Source: RGIG4576 sp964606575 (GTDB lineage Bacteria; Bacteroidota; Bacteroidia; Bacteroidales; Muribaculaceae). Taken from it: DNA of 21,179 bases. The notes under the pieces were generated by a model. That model had not been told where the DNA came from. It was given only the letters and a program-made list of their open reading frames with translations, and did no database searches. A program made the position numbers and the translations under genes. The DNA is taken from positions 1-21,179 of the forward strand of contig CAZSHA010000039.1 in NCBI GenBank assembly GCA_964606575.1. Direction: 5' to 3'. Below are positions 8,178 through 15,942 of this stretch, piece by piece (positions within the stretch are counted from its first letter, which is position 1; the number at the start of each line of letters is the position of its first letter).

Positions 8178-9932
8178 TTACTCCTCTAAATCTTTGCGTT
8201 TCCAGCTATTGCGGCGACCTCGCAAGATAGGACGCTCTGCATCCTTCGACAATGTCGGTTCACGGAAACGAACCACTTTTTTAGAAAATTCCTCGCTATG
8301 ATCTTTCTCGTCAGTCGACTTACGACGTCTATCACGTTCAGCATCGTCACGTTTCCGTTCATGATATGGTTTGCGGTAGCGTTCCTCCAACGCATTCTTT
8401 GGAGCTTCGCCCTCTTCACGACGGTTACGGCGACGGTCAAACTGACGTTCCTCTCCACGTTTAGCAAATCCGCCTCTTACGAATTTTCTCTCCTTATCGC
8501 CGCCATACTGACGCTTTTCGCCTTTATCTTCTTCATTCTCTTTGAACAATGAGCGACGACCGCCACGTTCAAAACGTCTTTCCTTTCCGGCGAATTTATC
8601 TTTATCTCTATCCTTAAAATCACGACGTAAAGGACGACCCACATTGCTGCGAGATGAAACTCTCACTTCTCCGTCATGCACTTCTTCTTCCTCAACACCT
8701 AAAGTAGGCTCGAAGCGAGAACGCAAGAACTTAGCCTTTCGCTCACCCTTGAAATCCTCGTTTTTAACGGAATGTCCTTCCTTACGGAAATCGTTATAGC
8801 TTCCCTCAAAAATTACATATTGTCGCAATTCGCACTCTAAAGAGCCATTCAAAATAGGGAATTTCACCGACGGCTTCAATCCAATCTTGTCGAACAACTC
8901 GTTGTTCTCGCTGATAACCCAAGCGTTGAAACCTTTGAAAACATTTTTCAGCTTGTTTCCTATAGTGTTGTAAAGCCCTTCCATATCCTCAACGCCGATA
9001 CGCTCGCCATAAGGAGGATTTGTTATAAATATGCCTCCGCCCTCAGGAATACTTTCATATTCTTGCAACGGTTTCACTTGCACGTCTATATATTTGCCCA
9101 CTCTTGCACTTTTAACGTTACGCAACGCTATTCCTACAGCCTTAGGCGAAATATCAGAACCATATATCTTGTAATCAAATTCACGCTCTCCGCTGTCATC
9201 GTTGTAGATAGACTCAAACAACTCCACGTCAAAATCGTCCCAACGTTCAAACGCAAAGCTGTTACGGTAAACGCCAGGATTGATATTAGCCGCTATCAAG
9301 GCTGCCTCAATCAAGAAAGTTCCGCTACCGCACATTGGATCGTAAAAGTTGCTGTTTCCGTCCCAACCGCTCAATTTTATTATACCTGCGGCTAACACTT
9401 CGTTGATAGGAGCTTCCGTTTGCCCCACTCGATAACCACGTTTGTGAAGTGATTCGCCCGAACTGTCAAGCGACAACGTGACCTCGTTGCCCGAGATATG
9501 CACATCAAGATAAATATCTGGGTTATTGATGCGTATTGAAGGACGTTCACCGTATTTATCGCTAAAATAGTCGGCAATAGCATCTTTTACACGATAAGTG
9601 ACGAATTTTGAATGTCTGAACTCATCGCTATACACGGTAGAATCAATGGAAAAGGTGCTTTTAACCGATAGAATCTTATCCCATTCAAATTTCCTAGCCT
9701 CTTCATAAAGTTCGTCAACATTTTCGGCATTGAACTTGTATATAGGCTTTAATATTCTTAAAGCCGTGCGGCAACAGAAGTTCGCACGATACATTGCAGC
9801 CTTATCACCTTTGAAAGCAACTACTCGGCGACCAACTTCCACATCTTCTGCACCTAGAGTCTTCAATTCGTCGGCAAGCACATTCTCCAACCCTTGGAAA
9901 GTCTTTGCCACCATTTCAAACTTATCACTCAT
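8178..9932 (-). CDS. rlmL: THUMP-domain 23S rRNA (guanine-N2) methyltransferase with Arg-rich tail
   Basis: Resembles the N-terminal, m2G2445-forming half of RlmL. Residues 1-60: ferredoxin-like N-terminal part; about 65-165: THUMP RNA-binding domain; about 170-375: Rossmann methyltransferase with the SAM site DPMCGSGTFLIEAA (198-211), the acidic strand end YGSDISP (257-263) and catalytic NPPYGER (305-311). The second methyltransferase domain of enterobacterial RlmL is absent. From about residue 385 to 584 the protein is highly charged and low in complexity, rich in Arg, Lys, Glu, Asp and Gly (RRFERGG, KFVRGGF, QFDRRRNRR), probably disordered and RNA-binding. The stop is 34 bp from purD and the start 12 bp from the cysE stop, indicating an operon. 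The exact target base is inferred from family. Confidence 0.88.
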   Translation of the reverse strand: MSDKFEMVAKTFQGLENVLADELKTLGAEDVEVGRRVVAFKGDKAAMYRANFCCRTALRILKPIYKFNAENVDELYEEARKFEWDKILSVKSTFSIDSTVYSDEFRHSKFVTYRVKDAIADYFSDKYGERPSIRINNPDIYLDVHISGNEVTLSLDSSGESLHKRGYRVGQTEAPINEVLAAGIIKLSGWDGNSNFYDPMCGSGTFLIEAALIAANINPGVYRNSFAFERWDDFDVELFESIYNDDSGEREFDYKIYGSDISPKAVGIALRNVKSARVGKYIDVQVKPLQEYESIPEGGGIFITNPPYGERIGVEDMEGLYNTIGNKLKNVFKGFNAWVISENNELFDKIGLKPSVKFPILNGSLECELRQYVIFEGSYNDFRKEGHSVKNEDFKGERKAKFLRSRFEPTLGVEEEEVHDGEVRVSSRSNVGRPLRRDFKDRDKDKFAGKERRFERGGRRSLFKENEEDKGEKRQYGGDKERKFVRGGFAKRGEERQFDRRRNRREEGEAPKNALEERYRKPYHERKRDDAERDRRRKSTDEKDHSEEFSKKVVRFREPTLSKDAERPILRGRRNSWKRKDLEE

Positions 9933-9944
9933 CTCTTTTCAATC

Positions 9945-10850
9945 TTAGTATGTTTGTTTGCTTTTTGCTTGTATTAACCTTTCGCCTGGAGCCACATCTG
10001 AGGTGACCCATATATTACCGCCCACCACGGCATTATCTCCTATAGTCACACGCCCTAGAATCGTAGCGTTGGAATATACCACCACATTGTCACCTATAAT
10101 CGGATGACGAGGTATTCCCTTAATTAAATTATCGTTCTCGTCGGTCGGGAAACTGCGGGCTCCCAGTGTAACACCTTGATATAGCTTCACATTTTCGCCT
10201 ATTATAGCTGTTTCGCCTATCACCACACCCGTACCGTGATCTATCGCAAAACGCTCCCCTATCGTAGCACCAGGATGTATATCAATTCCCGTTTCGGAAT
10301 GAGCTTTCTCAGTTATCATCCTAGGAATAACAGGCACTCCTGCAGTCAACAATTCATGTGCTATGCGATAGTTGATTATAGCCTTGATACACGGATAGCA
10401 ATAAATCACTTCCTCGGTAGAAGTAGCCGCAGGGTCGCCACGATATATAGCATTGACATCGGTGTGAAGCACTCTACGCAATTCTGGAAGGCTGGCGATA
10501 AACTCTATCGCTATGCAACTGGCGTTAGCCTTTATCTTGCATAGTTCACCTTCACTCACGCAAGTTTTGCCCACAAGAAAGCCTGCTGTTATTTGGTTTT
10601 CCAGCACAAGCTTCAACCGCTCGCACTGCAATCCTATTGTATATTCAAGATTATATCCGTTGACATCGGCACCGCCGAAAAATCCAGGAAACAACAACGA
10701 GCGACACAGCCCTATCAATTCTTCAATAAGAGTTTCCGAAGGCAGAGGCTCACATCCCATACGCATGTGACACATTCGCTGCAAGCCCTCCTTGCAGGCA
10801 AGCGACTTTACAGCCTCTTTCAATCGTCCTTCATCTTGATAAGTTGTCAT
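9945..10850 (-). CDS. cysE: Serine O-acetyltransferase
   Basis: Transfers acetyl from acetyl-CoA to L-serine giving O-acetylserine, the committed step of cysteine synthesis. 301 residues: an alpha-helical N-terminal domain (to about 170) with the substrate-binding Asp139 in YRGDPA, then a left-handed beta-helix of hexapeptide repeats (about 185-290) with IHPGATIG, catalytic His205 in IDHGTGVVIGE, and IGDNVVVYSNATILG. The roughly 300-residue form with a long N-terminal domain is common in Bacteroidota. Possible starts are GTG 10871, ATG 10856 and ATG 10850; 10850 is chosen because AAAGGA (10858-10863) lies 7 bases upstream of it. It is the first gene of the minus-strand operon and has a leader with two potential hairpins. 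Confidence 0.92.
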   Translation of the reverse strand: MTTYQDEGRLKEAVKSLACKEGLQRMCHMRMGCEPLPSETLIEELIGLCRSLLFPGFFGGADVNGYNLEYTIGLQCERLKLVLENQITAGFLVGKTCVSEGELCKIKANASCIAIEFIASLPELRRVLHTDVNAIYRGDPAATSTEEVIYCYPCIKAIINYRIAHELLTAGVPVIPRMITEKAHSETGIDIHPGATIGERFAIDHGTGVVIGETAIIGENVKLYQGVTLGARSFPTDENDNLIKGIPRHPIIGDNVVVYSNATILGRVTIGDNAVVGGNIWVTSDVAPGERLIQAKSKQTY

Positions 10851-10870
10851 GCCCATTTCCTTTAAGAACA

Positions 10871-10885
10871 CTCGATTCTATCGAG
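10871..10885 (-). promoter_or_regulatory. Leader hairpin before cysE ribosome-binding site
   Basis: CTCGAT and ATCGAG are perfect complements with a 3-base centre, ending 7 bases before the AAAGGA ribosome-binding sequence of cysE. It could affect translation start or be an operator. Confidence 0.35.
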
Positions 10886-10892
10886 CCCTAAA

Positions 10893-10924
10893 ATTGGTAC
10901 ACACGCTGCCTCTAAAGCACCAAT
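10893..10924 (-). promoter_or_regulatory. Upstream leader hairpin of cysE
   Basis: ATTGGT (10893-10898) pairs with ACCAAT (10919-10924), with an inner GCT/AGC helix. It would lie at the 5' end of the cysE transcript if the -7 box at 10939-10946 is used. I do not recognise a known riboswitch family. Confidence 0.3.
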
Positions 10925-10938
10925 ACCCAATTCCACAA

Positions 10939-10946
10939 CAAAAATA
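10939..10946 (-). promoter_or_regulatory. Candidate -7 box of the cysE operon (TATTTTTG)
   Basis: Matches TAnnTTTG on the minus strand, about 90 bases before the cysE start. No TTTG was found at the expected distance, so the call rests on the -7 box and position only. Confidence 0.35.
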
Positions 10947-11213
10947 CAACAATTATTCCAAATATCACATTAGTAGCTGTTTTTTCTCAAAAAATACCAA
11001 TTCTCACCATCACAAAAACAGTCCTAGTTAAAAAATGTTACATGATTTCATTTTATATCATTTTTATTTACGTTTATCTACAAGATGCTGTACATTTATA
11101 CTAATTTTATTTCAATCAATTTCTTTATTAGAAATTTATTACCTATTGAGAACAAAATATATAATATAAACAGCTTAATAATTTACTAATAACCTTTAAA
11201 AACTAACAGAAAA
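10947..11213. other. AT-rich divergent intergenic region
   Basis: Separates the divergent cysE operon from the beta-propeller/amidase pair. It is extremely AT-rich. I see no full TAnnTTTG match on the plus strand; TACATTTA and TAATTTTA near 11090-11110 are the closest. No gene is visible. Confidence 0.4.
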
Positions 11214-12116
11214 ATGAGAATGATTTTACTCTCAGTCGCATTACTAGTCAGTTCTGCGATGTCTGCTCAACTTCTGAATGTTGGAACACCACAAAAGGTG
11301 AATCTTCCGACAGGAGTATCAGCAGTGCAATCAGCGATGAGCCATGATGGTTCGTTTGCCGTTATCAACGGTTCTTATGGTCTTGTAAAGGTCGATTTAG
11401 CCAGTGGCAAGACAGTGCAAATTGCACAAAGCGCATCTATGCAAAGTGTTGAAATCAGCGAAGACGGCTCTACCGTAGTATTCCGTCAACCTTCTTACAA
11501 GGGAAAACTTCGCTACACCGCTCTTAAGAGTGTGAATCTCAACAACGGTGCTACTACTACCATCGTTCCACCATCACGCAATCTGCAAGGATTCAATGTT
11601 GTAGGTAATCGCATCAATGCCGTGAACAGGGGTAAAGCCACAACTAAGGCATTGAATACAGCAGCCGTTTCAGCCACAGCCCCAGTTGCATCTATCAATT
11701 ATGGAGCATTGAATGTAACAATAAACGGAGTAACAAAGAACATATCTCCACAAGGAACAACAGGAGAAAGCTATTTGTGGCCTTCAATCTCACCAGATGG
11801 CAAAAAGGTGCTTTACTATCACGTAGGTACTGGAACTTGGGTGTGCAATCTCGATGGTTCAAACCCTGTGAAAGTTGCCGACATCCGTGCCGCTCAATGG
11901 TATAATAATGATATTATTGTAGGCATGTACGACATCGACAACGGCAATATGGTCACTGCATCAAAACTGGTAGCAGCAAAGATTGACGGCAGCATTCGCC
12001 AAGACTTGACACAAGTGTCTTCAATGGCAATGTACCCAGCAGTCGCAGGCAACGGCTCTAAAATATCATTCAGCACACCTGAAGGCGAGTTGTTCATCAT
12101 TAATGTTAATAAATAA
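11214..12116 (+). CDS. Secreted TolB-like/PD40 beta-propeller protein
   Basis: 300 residues with a Sec signal peptide (about 1-18, MILLSVALLVSSAMSA) and a predicted mature start at QLLNVG. The body has repeated beta-strand units of the WD40-like PD40 type, clearest in SISPDGKKVLYY (about residues 192-203) and weaker in SEDGSTVVF and GNGSKISF. Such propellers bind protein or polysaccharide partners in the periplasm or outside the cell; the partner is unknown. The gene ends 14 bases before the amidase gene, which is itself preceded by a strong ribosome-binding site, so the two are likely cotranscribed and may act together at the cell wall. There is no lipobox and no C-terminal sorting signal. 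Confidence 0.75.
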   Translation: MRMILLSVALLVSSAMSAQLLNVGTPQKVNLPTGVSAVQSAMSHDGSFAVINGSYGLVKVDLASGKTVQIAQSASMQSVEISEDGSTVVFRQPSYKGKLRYTALKSVNLNNGATTTIVPPSRNLQGFNVVGNRINAVNRGKATTKALNTAAVSATAPVASINYGALNVTINGVTKNISPQGTTGESYLWPSISPDGKKVLYYHVGTGTWVCNLDGSNPVKVADIRAAQWYNNDIIVGMYDIDNGNMVTASKLVAAKIDGSIRQDLTQVSSMAMYPAVAGNGSKISFSTPEGELFIINVNK

Positions 12117-12120
12117 CGAG

Positions 12121-12126
12121 AGGAGG
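12121..12126 (+). promoter_or_regulatory. Strong Shine-Dalgarno AGGAGG of the amidase gene
   Basis: A perfect AGGAGG (inside GAGAGGAGGAACT) lies 4 bases before ATG 12131. This strength is unusual among the genes in this window and fixes the start. Confidence 0.75.
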
Positions 12127-12130
12127 AACT

Positions 12131-15100
12131 ATGAAACTAAGAAACTTATTAGCTACAGCCTCTATGGCTTTATTCATAGGAGCTAGCTCTATGGCACAGA
12201 GTGTCGAAGATATTCGTATATACATAAACCCAGGGCACGGTTCTTGGTCGGCTAATTGCCGTCCTATGGGAACAGTGAAACACGGTCCTAACAACGCTTA
12301 TACTGACATAAATAACGACACCACAAACTTCTTCGAGTCAAACACCAACTTATATAAGGGTTTCGGTATGTTGGAAAAACTCATCGAGTACGGTATTCCT
12401 TTCGATAGAACAAAAAATCAAACAAACAACCCACATCGCACTGGAGCGGCTCTAGATTTGACCCAACAAATTGTGATGTCACGTGTCAAGACAGGCGGCA
12501 GTCCTGCCTACAGCGATTACACAAGTAATACCGAGAATCCTGACAACGATTACTACGATCGTCCTTTATCAACTATCGCAGCCGAAGTAGAAGCAAACAA
12601 TTTCGACATGTTTGTTTCAATTCACTCAAATGCTGCCTCTGGCATTGAAACCAACTATTTGTATTTCGCTTGGGATAATAAATACATCAATTCCGATGGT
12701 ACTCCTAAAAACGATACAGGAGCTTCTATTCGCGACCTTAGCATAGAAATGGCTGAAAAGGGTTGGAACCAACGCATTCTCGACCGACACCAACAATGGA
12801 CACACTACGATTGCCTTGTGGGTGAGGGTTCTGTAAAAATAGGCCAACAAAATCTTGGTGTATTGAACCACTCCGTACCAGGCTATCTTGTAGAAGGCTA
12901 TTTCCACACCTACCAACCAGCTCGCCACCGAGCTATGAACTGGGATGTTGACCGTCTTGAAGGAGTAGACTATGCACGTGGTGTTGCCGACTATTTTGGT
13001 TGGACAAAAGAAGCTAACGGCGACATTTACGGCGTGGTTCGTGACCTTCACGAGAAATTCAATCATGAATTCTATAACGGACGTGTCGGAACTCCTGACG
13101 TATACAAACCTCTAAACAACGTAAAAGCAATTTTGAAAAAGGATGGTGTAGAAGTTGCTACTTACACTACCGATGACGAATATAACGGTGCTTTCATATT
13201 CCGCAGCGTAGCTCCTGGTGATTACACCGTGGAGTTCGAACATGCTGATTACAAGCCAATCGACCCTATCACTGTTACAGTAAAAGCTGCTACTACATCT
13301 TACCCTACTGCTTATCTTGAGAATGTAGCATACATTCCTCCTAAGAACGTTTACGTGAACTATCCTGACTCTCTAGCAGGAAAGGATTACACCTTGGCTG
13401 ATGCCTACAACGTGGAAGGTGCTGAAATCAGCCTACTCTCTGAGCAATTGGCTGGCAAGACAGTTCGCCGCCAAATCATACGCGACAACAAATTGTATGT
13501 TCTGGCTCTTGACTCAGTCAACGAACCTTACATTTATCTTGCCGACCTTGTTGCCAACACCGTAATAGAGCTAGACAAAGCTGCTGTAGTAATGGGTGGA
13601 AATGGACGCTTGAAAATCTCTGACATCGCACTCACTGCCGACCATGTGCTTATTGCAAGCGGATTATCAAAGAACCAATATGACGATTCTTACGTAGACG
13701 AAAACGAATCTCGTGGTTCTGTGAACTTCTACAAATGGACTGTGAACGAAAAGACTGGTCTTCCTGAAACGTGCGAAATATTGTTCACTTCTGATTATGC
13801 TTGTAATTTCTTCCGTGGACTACTTGGTAACACAATATCATATTCAGGCACATTAGAAGATGGTATACTCACCGCCACTTGTCCTCATGGTACTCATACC
13901 GAGAACATAGCTATGCGATTGGCTCAATTCGCTATCGTTGACGGTCAACTTGCTGGAACTTCTAGAATTGACTGCTGGGTCACTCTTGAAAACGAAATCT
14001 ATTTCTATCCTGATGCCTTGAGTAGCAAGGACGAATACGAATTAAAGATTTCTCCTGTAAATGAAGCTAATTTCATCTTCGACGGTGATAAGGTTTCTCC
14101 TTTTGAATGGACTGTATCAGAAACTTCTGAAGGTTTATTCGTTGCACGCAACGAGCTAATCGCCGCTAAAGCGAATGGTGCAAACTTCTTCAAGTACAAC
14201 GGAAAGATTGTAATGGTTTCTCCAGCAGTAAACGAAGAAGGTAAAGTAACAGGTATCGTGGCATTCGATGTAACCAACGGTCTTGACAAAGCTACTGAAA
14301 TTAAGGTGAACGGAGCAGCTATTGAGCCTATGGAATATACTCATGTTTCGGCTTATGGAGAATTAGCGCTTGAACTAGACGAGAGCGATCGTGATAATAT
14401 TAAGACGATAGGAGCTGAAATCGAGTTCTTCCTAGCTGTAGACGGGACCGTACACAAATACACTACCGCAGGCGTAAAACAACCAGCTGTGCCTAATGCT
14501 TACGCTTATGCTTTAACCGTTAATCACCCTGACGACGGAAGCAACAATGCTCATTTGGGCTTCAATTTGACTGGTTCATCAAGTAGCGTAGACATCATTC
14601 TTACTCCTGTCAATGGAGGCGAGAATATTGTTTACAATCTTGGTTCTCTTGGCGAAGGCGGACATAATCACACTATCGACATGGCAACAGTTGCCAAAGG
14701 CGATTACACTTGGAGTATTTCAGTCGCCAACAGGACCAATATCGGTAGCGACATCGTGTTCAGCGACAATGCTTGGGGCGCATGCGACAGCATTGCTGTA
14801 AATGGCGGTATTGCTATCGACAACAACCCTGAAAGCGTCAATTTCGGTAACATCTACGTTAGCACCGACAGCTTGGGTATATATGTATATGATGCCGATG
14901 GAGTTGCTAAGAGCGAAACTGGCTATTGGGCTAAGGGCGGACGCAACTTGAACCGTGGTGCTGTTTCTAACGGTAAATTCTACGTAGCCGACAACAGTTC
15001 CTCTAACGGTGGCGTATGGATGCTGAATCCTGCTAATCCTACAACCGAACACCGTGTGTCATCGGGCAATGCCGTTTGTGCAGTTGATTTCGTTGGCGAA

Positions 15101-15832
15101 GGCGAAGAACGTGACATGTATGCAGTCGGAGCTTATGAAGGTGCTTCAGGCTATCAATTGCTTAAATATGAGAATATCGGCACTGCCGACACTTGGAGTG
15201 GAGCTCCTGTTTGGGTAGTTGAAGCTGATGCTAAGATGTTTGGTTCATCTCACCATTCATTAATAGCTTTAGAAAGCGGCCTTTTGATTTCTCAATATCG
15301 TGAAGGTAGCTCTAATTACGCTCCTGGATTCTTCTTCATCGACAATGCCGGAACAGTCTACAACTATGCTACCGACCTTTCAAGCACACTACCTGGCTGT
15401 AAGAAGAGCGGTATGGCACTTTCAAAAGACGGTGCATTGTTTGCTATCATAGGTTTGAACAATACTATCCAAGTTTATGATGTGGTATGGACTGACGGAA
15501 TCCCTGCGTTCACTCACAAGACAGCTATTCCTACCAACAACGGTTTCGTATGGCAGATGGCGTTTGACTATGCAAACAACTTGCATTGCTTCAACGACAA
15601 GGCTGGATACTGCGTTCACGCTGTTCCTTGCGACGCAAACACAGTAGTGACTCCTGCAAAAGCTGATTACACAATCACTGGTTTAGGAGCATCAGCTATT
15701 GATGTTATCGAAGCTGAAGAAACTGACGCACCTGTTGAATACTACAACTTGCAAGGTATGAAGGTTGCTAATCCTGAAAAGGGTATCTTCATTAAGAAAC
15801 AGGGCAACAAGGTAACAAAAGTGATGAGATAA
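12131..15832 (+). CDS. Large secreted N-acetylmuramoyl-L-alanine amidase, multidomain
   Basis: Zinc amidase that would cleave the MurNAc-L-Ala bond of peptidoglycan outside the cytoplasm. 1233 residues. Signal peptide 1-23 (cut after SMAQ). Amidase_3 domain about 28-290: INPGHG with zinc His36, Glu69 in FFESNTN, second His165 in VSIHSNA, catalytic Glu255 in YLVEGYF. About 300-395 is a carboxypeptidase-regulatory/PEGA-like beta domain (GAFIFRSVAPGDYTVEF). About 400-1180 is beta-rich with propeller-like repeats and Asp/Asn-rich turns, no enzymatic motif recognised. The end, from about 1195, has EYYNLQGMKV...KGIFIKKQGNKV, a tail common on exported proteins of Bacteroidales and resembling a type IX secretion or surface-sorting domain. 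Follows the propeller gene in an operon and ends in a strong terminator. Physiological role (wall remodelling, attack, attachment) is not known. Confidence 0.88.
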   Translation: MKLRNLLATASMALFIGASSMAQSVEDIRIYINPGHGSWSANCRPMGTVKHGPNNAYTDINNDTTNFFESNTNLYKGFGMLEKLIEYGIPFDRTKNQTNNPHRTGAALDLTQQIVMSRVKTGGSPAYSDYTSNTENPDNDYYDRPLSTIAAEVEANNFDMFVSIHSNAASGIETNYLYFAWDNKYINSDGTPKNDTGASIRDLSIEMAEKGWNQRILDRHQQWTHYDCLVGEGSVKIGQQNLGVLNHSVPGYLVEGYFHTYQPARHRAMNWDVDRLEGVDYARGVADYFGWTKEANGDIYGVVRDLHEKFNHEFYNGRVGTPDVYKPLNNVKAILKKDGVEVATYTTDDEYNGAFIFRSVAPGDYTVEFEHADYKPIDPITVTVKAATTSYPTAYLENVAYIPPKNVYVNYPDSLAGKDYTLADAYNVEGAEISLLSEQLAGKTVRRQIIRDNKLYVLALDSVNEPYIYLADLVANTVIELDKAAVVMGGNGRLKISDIALTADHVLIASGLSKNQYDDSYVDENESRGSVNFYKWTVNEKTGLPETCEILFTSDYACNFFRGLLGNTISYSGTLEDGILTATCPHGTHTENIAMRLAQFAIVDGQLAGTSRIDCWVTLENEIYFYPDALSSKDEYELKISPVNEANFIFDGDKVSPFEWTVSETSEGLFVARNELIAAKANGANFFKYNGKIVMVSPAVNEEGKVTGIVAFDVTNGLDKATEIKVNGAAIEPMEYTHVSAYGELALELDESDRDNIKTIGAEIEFFLAVDGTVHKYTTAGVKQPAVPNAYAYALTVNHPDDGSNNAHLGFNLTGSSSSVDIILTPVNGGENIVYNLGSLGEGGHNHTIDMATVAKGDYTWSISVANRTNIGSDIVFSDNAWGACDSIAVNGGIAIDNNPESVNFGNIYVSTDSLGIYVYDADGVAKSETGYWAKGGRNLNRGAVSNGKFYVADNSSSNGGVWMLNPANPTTEHRVSSGNAVCAVDFVGEGEERDMYAVGAYEGASGYQLLKYENIGTADTWSGAPVWVVEADAKMFGSSHHSLIALESGLLISQYREGSSNYAPGFFFIDNAGTVYNYATDLSSTLPGCKKSGMALSKDGALFAIIGLNNTIQVYDVVWTDGIPAFTHKTAIPTNNGFVWQMAFDYANNLHCFNDKAGYCVHAVPCDANTVVTPAKADYTITGLGASAIDVIEAEETDAPVEYYNLQGMKVANPEKGIFIKKQGNKVTKVMR

Positions 15833-15856
15833 CAACACGTGTTATAGTTAAATGAA

Positions 15857-15901
15857 GTGTCCCCTAAAGTTCATCAAAACTTTAGGGGACATCTCTTTTT
15901 C
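15857..15901 (+). terminator. Rho-independent terminator after the amidase
   Basis: GTCCCCTAAAGT (15859-15870) and ACTTTAGGGGAC (15879-15890) are perfect 12-base arms around an 8-base loop, extended by T-A and G-U pairs, followed by a T-rich run (15892-15901). It may also serve the converging glycosyltransferase gene. Confidence 0.92.
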
Positions 15902-15942
15902 ATTTATACAATTTCATCAGCACCTCTAAGACGCTGCTTTTG

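Noticed and set aside
8186..8799. Additional reading frames opposite or beside the rlmL tail
   Set aside because: They arise from the codon bias of the Arg/Glu-rich tail; no ribosome-binding site or recognisable product.
12626..15619. Long minus-strand frames inside the amidase gene
   Set aside because: They are shadows of a clearly coding plus-strand gene with intact catalytic motifs and repeats.
15834..15843. Palindrome AACACGTGTT just after the amidase stop codon
   Set aside because: Only 10 bp, directly before an obvious terminator; no independent sign of a binding site.
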